Part shown: positions 6,114-12,325 of the stretch, in pieces | Position numbering within the stretch: the stretch's first letter is position 1 | Layout: every line of letters starts with the position of its first letter | Translations under genes and position numbers: made by a program | The notes under the pieces: generated by a model | The model's input: only the letters and a program-made list of their open reading frames with translations | What the model was told of the DNA's origin: nothing | Databases searched by the model: none | Source of the DNA: Saccharofermentans sp. | GTDB taxonomy: Bacteria > Bacillota_A > Clostridia > Saccharofermentanales > Saccharofermentanaceae | NCBI GenBank assembly: GCA_024695565.1 | Contig: JAILHX010000063.1 | Span: 1-12,325 of the forward strand | Direction of reading: 5' to 3' | Length of the DNA: 12,325 nucleotides

Positions 6114-7100
6114 TCAATCGTCTTCATTCACAGAAATCTTGTGAACCGAAGTATGAATACCGCTTTCAAAAGAATTAACTTCCAAAGAAGCTCCGCAGTG
6201 ATCACAATGCTTGAGCGCCACTGACGGAGTCGCACCGCAGTTGGGACAGATATTGTGGTACCATTTTTTGCTGAGTTTTGCGCTGATCTCGTTTTCTTTC
6301 TCAAGCCTATCTGATGCGGAGTTGTTGTCTTCTACCACCCTGACCGCACACTCGTGTAAGAGGTTGTCTTTTACCTTGACGAGGACAAAGCTTCCGACTG
6401 CAAAGAGCAGGCAGAGGATTGCCGGGAAATAGAATACAAGATGGTCAAAAAACGCGAATGCAAAGTCAGTCATTATGGCGCGCTCGAAAAAAGGTATTAC
6501 CGCTTCATAGAAAAAGAATGTGCTGATCAGGCAAACGACAGAGCAGGCCGCCCACACAAAGGGACTGACCCATATGAACTTCGGCGTGCGAGTCATTGTC
6601 TCGTATACTTTTTTCGCATTCTCATCTCCAAAATCGTGATCATAGAAAGCAATGAAATAGCACTTGTTATAGCCATACCATGATTTGGAATCAGTCCCGG
6701 CCCTTGATACCGAATCACCTTTCCATACATAACTGGCATTCTTGACCGGCCCGTATTCTCTGAAAAAACTCAAAGCTTTAGTCCTGCTGTATTCACTGAT
6801 ACTCTTGATCAGGAAACCGATGCTTACAACAAATATAATCAGATTAATGATGTCTAACCCGGGGATCTCTCTATTTGCAACTTTGATCAAGAAAGTAACA
6901 ATGCCACCGAACACTAATGTTACTAAATATGCCAGAACGACCCCGGCTCCGGAGCCATCACCGTAATCACCGCCGCCGTAAGAACCGCCGCTGCCACCGC
7001 CGCCGTAAGAACCGCCACCGCCGCCGGAAGAACTTCCTCCGCCTGAGCTGTGGAAGCTTCCTGAATGAGAACCACTGTCATGGAATCCGCCGCTTGCCAT
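6114..7100 (-). CDS. Gly/Ser-rich four-TM membrane protein with C-terminal zinc ribbon
   Basis: The 328-residue protein has three parts. Residues 1-52 are low complexity, almost only Gly, Ser, Tyr, His and Asp (GSFHSSGGGSSSGGGGG). Four transmembrane segments follow at about 53-74, 83-100, 176-199 and 219-243, with a loop of about 75 residues between the second and third. The C-terminal cytosolic part ends in a zinc ribbon with cysteines 285, 288, 299 and 302 (CPNC-x10-CDHC). Similar proteins with a GGFHDSGSHSGSFHSS-type start occur in Clostridia as hypothetical proteins, to my recollection; no function is known. An even number of TM segments puts both ends on the same, probably cytosolic, side. 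The ATG is supported by CGGAG about 7 bases upstream. It is apparently monocistronic, with a candidate promoter at 7177-7205. Confidence 0.85.
   Translation of the reverse strand: MASGGFHDSGSHSGSFHSSGGGSSSGGGGGSYGGGGSGGSYGGGDYGDGSGAGVVLAYLVTLVFGGIVTFLIKVANREIPGLDIINLIIFVVSIGFLIKSISEYSRTKALSFFREYGPVKNASYVWKGDSVSRAGTDSKSWYGYNKCYFIAFYDHDFGDENAKKVYETMTRTPKFIWVSPFVWAACSVVCLISTFFFYEAVIPFFERAIMTDFAFAFFDHLVFYFPAILCLLFAVGSFVLVKVKDNLLHECAVRVVEDNNSASDRLEKENEISAKLSKKWYHNICPNCGATPSVALKHCDHCGASLEVNSFESGIHTSVHKISVNEDD
6973..7016. repeat. Short direct repeat encoding SYGGG units
   Basis: A 17-base unit (CCGCCGTAAGAACCGCC) occurs at 6973-6989 and again at 7000-7016, a 27-base period. It sits in the Gly/Ser-rich N-terminal coding part and encodes two SYGGG-type units. 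The surrounding CCGCC-rich track is prone to slippage, so copy number may vary between strains. Confidence 0.7.
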
Positions 7101-7176
7101 TTTCTGCTCCGATCATTAGATTAACTGGCCATGACTTTCATGAAATCCGTCACCGTAAACTTTGAAAAGAGGAAGT

Positions 7177-7205
7177 TTAATACAACCTCTCCTGTAATAA
7201 TTCAA
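7177..7205 (-). promoter_or_regulatory. Candidate promoter for the Gly/Ser-rich membrane protein
   Basis: On the minus strand, TTGAAT (7205-7200), a 17-base spacer and TATTAA (7182-7177) match the sigma-A consensus at four of six bases each. The leader would be about 70 bases. This is a moderate match only. Confidence 0.4.
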
Positions 7206-7240
7206 TTATCAGTCACAAGCTGGTAAATAGCCACTAAAGG

Positions 7241-7906
7241 TTACTCCTGCTCGATCAGTTCCGGGTCAAGTGCGTAGTATTTGACAGAGCTGATCGTGAT
7301 GCCTCTCGGTTCATCGCTGAAATTGATCCTGACGCTGCAGTTATCCCAGCCGTCAGCTTCAAATTCATAGCCGTAGAGCATTTCTTCGGCGTCAAATTCG
7401 GTCATGTCTTTATTGAATGCAGCCAGACCATCTTCCAAAGAATCATACTTGGCACTAAGTAATGCCCCGCCAGGAAGAAGCGCCTTTTCGTTCCAATTGA
7501 TACAGAAGTATATAACCGTACACTCAGAGACAGCCAATGGTTCATCAGTATCGTTATAGATCCAGGTCATAGCTCCCACATCATGGTTTTTGTCGAGGCA
7601 AAGTTCATACTCGTATCCGGGTTCAAGAAGGTAGTTCTCATCAACATTTTCCTGATAGATATCGATGATCTCCCATCCGTTATCGAAAAACTCCCCGGCC
7701 TTCATCGGAAATTCATATACGTCTCCGCCCATCCAGAACTGATTGCATGTATCTTCATTAAATTCAGCAGGGAGCATCTTATATGCATCGATAGCCCAGT
7801 CAGCGCCCTCCTTTTTGTAGTTCTGCTCTATCTGTGAGCACGATGTCATCGCGAAAAGCATGCTTGCACTTATCACAGCTGCCACTGCCTTTTTCAAAAA
7901 CTTCAT
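7241..7906 (-). CDS. Putative lipoprotein of unknown function
   Basis: The 221-residue product begins MKFLKKAVAAVISASMLFAM and continues TSC: a basic N-region, hydrophobic core and lipobox AMTSC with the lipidated cysteine at residue 23, so it should be anchored on the outer membrane face. The mature region is acidic and rich in Trp/Tyr/Phe. It contains FPMKAGEFFDNGWEI, which recalls a 'P-x-x-x-x-[EF]-x-x-x-GW' element I associate with unnamed Firmicutes secreted proteins; no enzyme motif is visible. An upstream in-frame ATG at 8002 would extend the frame, but AGGAGG 6 bases before 7906 and the signal peptide fix the start at 7906. It is divergent from the lipoprotein at 8093, with 186 bases between them. 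Confidence 0.88.
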   Translation of the reverse strand: MKFLKKAVAAVISASMLFAMTSCSQIEQNYKKEGADWAIDAYKMLPAEFNEDTCNQFWMGGDVYEFPMKAGEFFDNGWEIIDIYQENVDENYLLEPGYEYELCLDKNHDVGAMTWIYNDTDEPLAVSECTVIYFCINWNEKALLPGGALLSAKYDSLEDGLAAFNKDMTEFDAEEMLYGYEFEADGWDNCSVRINFSDEPRGITISSVKYYALDPELIEQE

Positions 7907-7946
7907 ATCTATCCTCCTAATATCTGCCGTCTGTTCAACACACGAG

Positions 7947-7955
7947 ATTATAACA
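7947..7955 (-). promoter_or_regulatory. Extended -10 promoter for the 7906 lipoprotein
   Basis: On the minus strand, TGTTATAAT (7955-7947) is a perfect TATAAT with the TGn extension. No good -35 is visible, as is usual for extended -10 promoters. Transcription would start near 7940, giving a leader of about 35 bases that includes the AGGAGG site. It lies inside the longer frame from 8002, further evidence against that start. Confidence 0.6.
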
Positions 7956-8092
7956 TTTTCGAATAATCTAATCAGCAGATGAACATACACTTTTCCGGGC
8001 AAATGTTCGAACCGATTAAGGATTCTTGTGATAATATCGAAGAAGTTGTGACGAGTATAAAAGGTAAAGACAGCAAATTAAGGATGGGATAA

Positions 8093-9034
8093 ATGAAACA
8101 CACAAAGACGATCGCAAGCGTTCTTCTCGCAGCAGTCCTCGCAGCTTCTTTTTCGGGGTGCGGCAGGTTTATAGCTGACGCTTCTTCAATATTTGCAGAA
8201 ACGTATGAGATAAGTTATGCGGGTGAGGTATCTCAGATGGAACGCGCTGAAGAGATGATGGATAACGTCATCTCATACATCAACGCTGATGACAAGTCAG
8301 GTCTTAAGAGCTTGTTCTCTGAAGTAGCTATCGAAAGAGCCGAGACGCTGGACAGCGACCTCGATGACCTTTTGAAGGAATACGATGATATCAAGGCCGC
8401 AGGAGAGATCAATTGCAGTGCTTACGGCCAGGGCGGCGATGAGGGCTGGTTTTATCTGTCCTGCTATTGTGACATCGAGACTTCCCAGGGCAAGATGAGA
8501 CTTTCCTGGGAGGATTGCCCGCGCAAAGTTGATGAGAGGTCTTGTGAGGGATTATATTCTCTCGCCATCATGGATATAATCGAGCCTTTCTATAAGACAG
8601 CAGGTGTTTACACGCCGGAACTTCAGAACTATATGGTCAAGGGAAACTCTTTCGTCAGAGCTGATGGTGTCAGATTCCATGATGAAATTGAATACGTAAG
8701 AGAATACCTCTCGGATGAATGCTTCGCAGATCACACCGAAGAAGAACTTCTTGCTCTGGAGTGGCTTCTCTCATGTCACCCTGTTACCAATTTTCTGAAA
8801 TGGACAAAAGAATCCGGAGATACCGTATATGTCTTTATTGAAATGTATCTGAACCATAACTCTATAGTTCTATGTGCCGGTTACGATAAAGAAAACCCTA
8901 ATTTGATAACGCATATATCAATAGTCGCTTCTGATAAGGACAAAGTTCCGCCGGCTGATACACCTTCAAGTGATACGATAATCAATGCCGGATTAGAGGA
9001 TGCTCTTGATATGTACCGGGAGTCTCACGGTTAA
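8093..9034 (+). CDS. Putative lipoprotein (DUF5104-like N-terminal region)
   Basis: The 313-residue product starts MKHTKTIASVLLAAVLAASF and has a lipobox ending SFSGC, with the lipidated cysteine at 23. The part from about residue 50 to 150 (AEEMMDNVISYINADDKSGL, then LFSEVA, then LDSDLDDLLKEYDD) resembles DUF5104-type clostridial lipoproteins, in which a helix with 'D..gLk.lFs' precedes a beta-rich half; I offer this from memory with moderate confidence. The C-terminal half (about 180-290) is a second domain with beta strands, for example DTVYVFIEMYLNHNSIVLC. No catalytic motif is seen. AAGGATGGG lies about 5-8 bases before the ATG. A TATAAA at 8056-8061 may be the -10 element, but no -35 fits. 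It is transcribed away from the lipoprotein at 7906; the gap may hold shared control sites. Confidence 0.85.
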   Translation: MKHTKTIASVLLAAVLAASFSGCGRFIADASSIFAETYEISYAGEVSQMERAEEMMDNVISYINADDKSGLKSLFSEVAIERAETLDSDLDDLLKEYDDIKAAGEINCSAYGQGGDEGWFYLSCYCDIETSQGKMRLSWEDCPRKVDERSCEGLYSLAIMDIIEPFYKTAGVYTPELQNYMVKGNSFVRADGVRFHDEIEYVREYLSDECFADHTEEELLALEWLLSCHPVTNFLKWTKESGDTVYVFIEMYLNHNSIVLCAGYDKENPNLITHISIVASDKDKVPPADTPSSDTIINAGLEDALDMYRESHG

Positions 9035-9107
9035 GGAAGCCTGAAAGCAGTTTTCTTCTTATATAAATAGAGAACGGAACCGTTTGCAGCTGCAATGGAT
9101 AGCAGGT

Positions 9108-10964
9108 TTAGAACAATTCATTATCCATAGCCGCCAGCTTTGTTTGCACTTTTAAGAATTCTCCGGATAGTTCATTTAATCTGTCCTTATCAATTGGAAC
9201 TTGCGCAGAGACAGTAAAGTATTCTCTTAGTATTTCTGCCAAAGCGGCAAAGGCTTCAAAGAACTGATGATACTCTTCAGGTGAATCTTCAATAGCGCTT
9301 CCGATCATGGAATCCAGCAGTTCCAGACGCGCATGCGAAAACTTCTGATCCGGACTTATCGCTGAGATGTTCACCCATCTGCCTGCACATAAGATCCTTC
9401 CGCGCAGCGATTCCGCATCATCAGGATGATTCATCAGGATTTTGATATATCCTCTGTCAGCTACTACAAAGTCGCCGGCAGAAAGCGATGAACGCAGTCT
9501 TTCCTTAGCCTCTTTCCCGGAAACCTCAAAATCATTTTGGTCCATATTGGTGATGCGGTTTTTCCTGTCTAATTGTGAGAACTCTCTATATTGCAGCCTG
9601 AACGACCGAACAGCAGCATCTTGTATTGCGGTGCTGTCCTTATCAGATTTTACAGAAGCATCGTAATAGCCCTTTGCTGTTTGGATCAGGTTCTCGAAAG
9701 CTGCAAAGTATTCCGAATAATACCGGTTGGTATTCTTCTTGGCTTCTTCCAGTCTTTCTTCTAACCCGGCCCAGTCAACCTTTTCGAGATTCTTATTCAA
9801 ACGCAGATCAGGAAGCGCTCTCCACTTTCCGGCACAAAGGATCAGACCGCGGTTAGCTTCGAAATCGCCGGGGTTCTCTTCTAATACACGTGAATAGATC
9901 TTCTCGGCCAGCTCAAAATCGCCGCTCATTAATTCGCGTCTTGCCTTTAAGCCGGGAGCACCTACAAAACCGGAATAATCATAAGACACTCCGCAGTGCC
10001 TGCATACGTAGAGTTTATTCTCTTCATCAAGAGTCAATTCTCCGCCACACTTTAAGCAGACGTTGTTCTGCTTAGACTTTCTTATCCTTTTTCTGTCTGA
10101 TCTGACAACCGGTGTCTTTGAAGCCCTGATCTCATTTGGGTCAGGCTTTAATTCTTCAAGTTCTTTTTGGGCTTTCTGATACTCCAGAAGCAAAGGCTCA
10201 AGCTTCTCAGTCTTGATCTCTTCGGCCTTTGCCAATGCCTTGTTATACCGTTCTTCCCTGTCCTTGCGCACCGAATTAAGTTTCTTTATTGCTCTGTAAT
10301 TAGCAAAGACCGTCAAGCCTATTACTACGGCAAGAAGAAATAAATAAACATAGAACGGCCATATGAGACGGATATCTCCGCCTGAATAATACTGCATTCT
10401 GTTTGCCCGGTATTTGTCCACATAAATAAAACCGGCTATAGCGAAAATAACAGCACCTAATCCGTAATGCCTTCTTCTGTCCCGTTCGTTCTTTATTCTT
10501 ACGGCTTCATCTCTTAACGACTGGTATTCTTTATTGTGATCGTGATATCTGTTTGCGAGCGTAATGACATCAAAAAGCTTGGAATAGTATTCACTCCATT
10601 TGCCCTTTGTATATCTGGTGTCATTTGCCAAAAGCAGACGAAGTCTTTCATGCGTGTTATTCGGATCGTCAGTATTGATCGACAGATCCTTAAGAGCTTT
10701 TACACCGTCGATCGCGCAGGCATACTCATAAAGCAGCTCGAAATCATAAGGACGGATAGAGAGTATATATTCATACTTTTCGCGCGCCAAAGACGACTGT
10801 GCGCTGAAGACCAGATTTCTTGCCTCTTCAAGAAGCTCGTCCTTGTGGAAATCCAGAACATCAAAATGCGCTCCGCAGAACGGACAATCAAAAACATCAT
10901 TGTATCTGTCGACATCCAGAACGCTGCCGCACTCCGGACAAGAGTAGCTCTTAAGATTTTCCAA
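9108..10964 (-). CDS. Double zinc-ribbon membrane protein with three TPR-like helical modules
   Basis: This 618-residue protein starts at a TTG (10964), fixed by the ribosome site GGGGTGATC just upstream. In order: zinc ribbon 1 (Cys 9, 12, 27, 30); helical module 1 (about 45-140); two transmembrane segments (about 166-183 and 199-222) forming a hairpin; a charged coiled coil (about 223-275); zinc ribbon 2 (Cys 303, 306, 321, 324); module 2 (about 335-435); module 3 (about 485-585). Both ribbons have the spacing C-x2-C-x14-C-x2-C. Modules 2 and 3 share LSAGDF-like starts, a [NH]P-x-D-[FA]-E turn, R-G-x-I-L-C-A-G-[KR]-W and, 50 residues after the turn, an E-Y-x-x-[FY]-F-x-A-F helix; module 1 is a diverged copy. 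The repeats look TPR-like. With a TM hairpin both ends would be cytosolic. No enzyme motif is visible; a protein-binding scaffold is the likeliest role. It converges with the lipoprotein gene at 8093. Confidence 0.87.
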   Translation of the reverse strand: MENLKSYSCPECGSVLDVDRYNDVFDCPFCGAHFDVLDFHKDELLEEARNLVFSAQSSLAREKYEYILSIRPYDFELLYEYACAIDGVKALKDLSINTDDPNNTHERLRLLLANDTRYTKGKWSEYYSKLFDVITLANRYHDHNKEYQSLRDEAVRIKNERDRRRHYGLGAVIFAIAGFIYVDKYRANRMQYYSGGDIRLIWPFYVYLFLLAVVIGLTVFANYRAIKKLNSVRKDREERYNKALAKAEEIKTEKLEPLLLEYQKAQKELEELKPDPNEIRASKTPVVRSDRKRIRKSKQNNVCLKCGGELTLDEENKLYVCRHCGVSYDYSGFVGAPGLKARRELMSGDFELAEKIYSRVLEENPGDFEANRGLILCAGKWRALPDLRLNKNLEKVDWAGLEERLEEAKKNTNRYYSEYFAAFENLIQTAKGYYDASVKSDKDSTAIQDAAVRSFRLQYREFSQLDRKNRITNMDQNDFEVSGKEAKERLRSSLSAGDFVVADRGYIKILMNHPDDAESLRGRILCAGRWVNISAISPDQKFSHARLELLDSMIGSAIEDSPEEYHQFFEAFAALAEILREYFTVSAQVPIDKDRLNELSGEFLKVQTKLAAMDNELF

Positions 10965-11006
10965 TTGAGATCACCCCGTAAAACCTAATGCCGTCCCACA
11001 CAAGTA

Positions 11007-11015
11007 ATTATATCA
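11007..11015 (-). promoter_or_regulatory. Extended -10 promoter overlapping the GNAT stop codon
   Basis: On the minus strand, TGATATAAT (11015-11007) is a TGn-extended perfect -10 element. Its TGA is the stop codon of the upstream acetyltransferase gene. It would start transcription near 11000, about 36 bases before the TTG start of the double zinc-ribbon gene. No clear -35 is visible. Confidence 0.5.
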
Positions 11016-11621
11016 CGGCTCTTCCGGGGTCTGACCCCCAATATATTGTTCATATGTATCCTTATACTTTTCGATGGTCCCGTCCACATCAAACCAATAA
11101 ACATTCGTTAACGCGCCGTCTGACGGATCTACTTCAGTTCTCTCAAGTCTTCCGCCCAAAGCTTTTAGAGTCTTGTCAGAACCCGGATTATTGACGTCAC
11201 AATCCACCATTACTTTATCCAGACCAGCTTTCCGGGCTTCGATCAAACCCATATAGAGATTGATTTTATTGTATCCTTTCCTTCTCTCAGTCGGCCTGAT
11301 CCCATAACCGATATGCCCGCCAAACTGAAGCATCGCTTCATTCAGATTCCATCTGACATTAATGGAACCTACAATTCTGTCATCGTCTTCTCTTATCAAA
11401 AGGAATGTTTTTCCGGGACATCTGTTAACGCTTCCGGCATAGCATTCATCTTCCATTTTCAAACATCTGTCCAGTGCTTCTTCGTATGTTAAGCCCTCGA
11501 AAATCATATCCAGCGAACCCGACCCGTTTATATCCGAACCGAATTCCACGAATTCATTCAGATATTCGATGATCTCATCTTTTCTTTCCAATGATGGTTT
11601 TTCAAAACGGAATTTAGCCAT
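11013..11621 (-). CDS. GNAT-family N-acetyltransferase
   Basis: The 202-residue protein has a GNAT (Gcn5-related) acetyltransferase fold. DRIVGSINVRWNLNEAMLQF gives the beta-hairpin before the cofactor site, GGHIGYGIRPTERRKGY (about 113-129) the strand and the Arg/Gly-rich acetyl-CoA pyrophosphate loop, and LDKVMVDCDVNNPGSDKTLKALGG (in two parts, about 153-176) the conserved Asn-Pro-x-Ser helix that closes the site. It would move an acetyl group from acetyl-CoA to an amine; the substrate is unknown. It is cytosolic. The ATG at 11621 has only a weak ribosome site (GAGACG), and the gene starts 24 bases after the stop of the 225-residue gene, so it is probably co-transcribed or translationally coupled with it. 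Confidence 0.9.
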   Translation of the reverse strand: MAKFRFEKPSLERKDEIIEYLNEFVEFGSDINGSGSLDMIFEGLTYEEALDRCLKMEDECYAGSVNRCPGKTFLLIREDDDRIVGSINVRWNLNEAMLQFGGHIGYGIRPTERRKGYNKINLYMGLIEARKAGLDKVMVDCDVNNPGSDKTLKALGGRLERTEVDPSDGALTNVYWFDVDGTIEKYKDTYEQYIGGQTPEEP

Positions 11622-11645
11622 TGTTATAACGTCTCAATTTAAAGC

Positions 11646-12323
11646 CTATGGTAATGCATCCAGATATTCTCTGCTGTTTACTTCAAGATAGCCGTCGCAA
11701 AACTCGGATACGAGCTCCAGAAGTGCCGCTTTATCATCATTCGGAAAATTCTCATTATCGAGCGCGATGATATACCGGCCGGAACGGGATAAAGGATCCC
11801 ATTCACACATCATCAGCAGGCACTGTGTCTCAAAAGCTTCGCGGATCTTAACATCGTCATAATCCTTGAATGAATCATGATAATCAGACACCTCAACCCC
11901 GTCGCGGAGCAGCCTCATGCACAGGACAGTATCCCGGTGAATTTCCAATACTTCCAGGGAGATATCATGCCGTTCACCGAGCCGCTCTTTGATCATCTTA
12001 CTCGCTTCAGGTTCGAATGATGCCAATAGCGAATCAACGTATTCCTGCTTATTCTCTTCTTCGATAACAGTTTCCGAATAATCAGAAACTATGAACTTGT
12101 CTTCGAAAGCAATATTCATCTGCACGATCTTATCTGCAACGACAGGATAATTAAATGTGACGCCCATAAAAGTCGTATCGACATATTCATCTCCGGCGCG
12201 GGTCATGATGACCGTCCTTTTCTCACCTTCAACAACGATCTTTTCGATATCTTTATATGGGATCACCGTGGTCTTAAACACTTTGCTTATAACGATCCCG
12301 TCATTATTTGCAGTAATCTTCAT
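11646..12323 (-). CDS. Unrecognised soluble protein, possible PH-like N-terminal domain
   Basis: The 225-residue frame starts at an ATG two bases from the right edge, so its ribosome site is outside the window and an earlier start cannot be excluded. There is no signal peptide or membrane segment. Residues 1-60 are beta-rich (VISKVFKTTVIPYKDIEKIV, then TVIMTRAGDEYV), like the 'I-x-[YF]-x-x-I-x-x-[IV]' pattern of small bacterial PH-like domains; this is a weak resemblance. The remainder is acidic and mixed alpha/beta with no motif that I recognise. It precedes the acetyltransferase by 24 bases on the same strand, so the two are likely one operon whose promoter lies to the right. It could supply or bind the acetyltransferase substrate, but nothing here shows that. 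Confidence 0.75.
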   Translation of the reverse strand: MKITANNDGIVISKVFKTTVIPYKDIEKIVVEGEKRTVIMTRAGDEYVDTTFMGVTFNYPVVADKIVQMNIAFEDKFIVSDYSETVIEEENKQEYVDSLLASFEPEASKMIKERLGERHDISLEVLEIHRDTVLCMRLLRDGVEVSDYHDSFKDYDDVKIREAFETQCLLMMCEWDPLSRSGRYIIALDNENFPNDDKAALLELVSEFCDGYLEVNSREYLDALP

Positions 12324-12325
12324 CT

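Noticed and set aside
6973..7016. Direct repeats as a CRISPR or regulatory array
   Set aside because: They are two short coding repeats inside a Gly/Ser tract, with no unique spacers.
7907..8002. N-terminal extension of the lipoprotein from an ATG at 8002
   Set aside because: The AGGAGG site and signal peptide place the start at 7906, and a promoter lies inside the extension.
9073..9096. Palindromes AACGGAACCGTT and TGCAGCTGCA between convergent genes at 9034 and 9108, as a terminator
   Set aside because: Loops are too small and no T-run follows on either strand.
11018..11042. GGGGT-CTG-ACCCC hairpin at the end of the acetyltransferase gene as a terminator
   Set aside because: It lies within the last coding codons, the stem is only five pairs, and no T-run follows.

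Overview
The window looks like chromosome of a low-to-moderate GC Gram-positive anaerobe of the class Clostridia, perhaps a rumen or gut Oscillospiraceae/Lachnospiraceae-type bacterium. This is inferred from strong AGGAGG-type ribosome binding sites, TATAAT promoters with extended -10 elements, several lipobox lipoproteins, and zinc-ribbon membrane proteins of a kind common as 'hypothetical proteins' in Clostridia. I see no rRNA, tRNA, CRISPR array, insertion sequence, integrase or phage gene. The species cannot be named from this.

Layout. 1-504 (-): 5' portion of a histidine phosphatase that runs off the left edge. 505-874: non-coding apart from a possible 28-codon ORF, with a strong minus-strand terminator and a second long hairpin. 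875-2090 (-): two-gene operon of a lipoprotein and a single-pass membrane protein. 2091-2418: a frameshifted, degraded coding remnant. 2419-2760 (-): small HEAT-repeat protein. 2898-3329 (-): zinc-ribbon/DUF4190-like membrane protein. 3517-6062 (+): secreted lipoprotein esterase, then a tightly coupled HEAT-like/zinc-ribbon protein, then a PNPOx-fold flavoprotein, ending in a terminator. 6114-7100 (-): Gly/Ser-rich four-TM zinc-ribbon protein. 7241-7906 (-) and 8093-9034 (+): two divergent lipoproteins. 9108-10964 (-): large protein with two zinc ribbons, a TM hairpin and three copies of a helical module. 11013-12323 (-): GNAT acetyltransferase and an unrecognised protein whose upstream region lies outside the window.

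Only the histidine phosphatase, esterase, PNPOx protein and acetyltransferase have a recognisable enzymatic fold. The rest are envelope-associated or scaffold-like: four lipoproteins (one of them the esterase), four membrane-spanning proteins and four proteins with zinc ribbons, two of which have the same CPNC-x10-CDxC spacing. No pathway joins them. The region reads as an accessory cell-envelope neighbourhood with some gene decay (2171-2430, 756-842). The most unusual object is the 618-residue double-ribbon, triple-module protein; nothing here amounts to a clearly new defence or mobile system.
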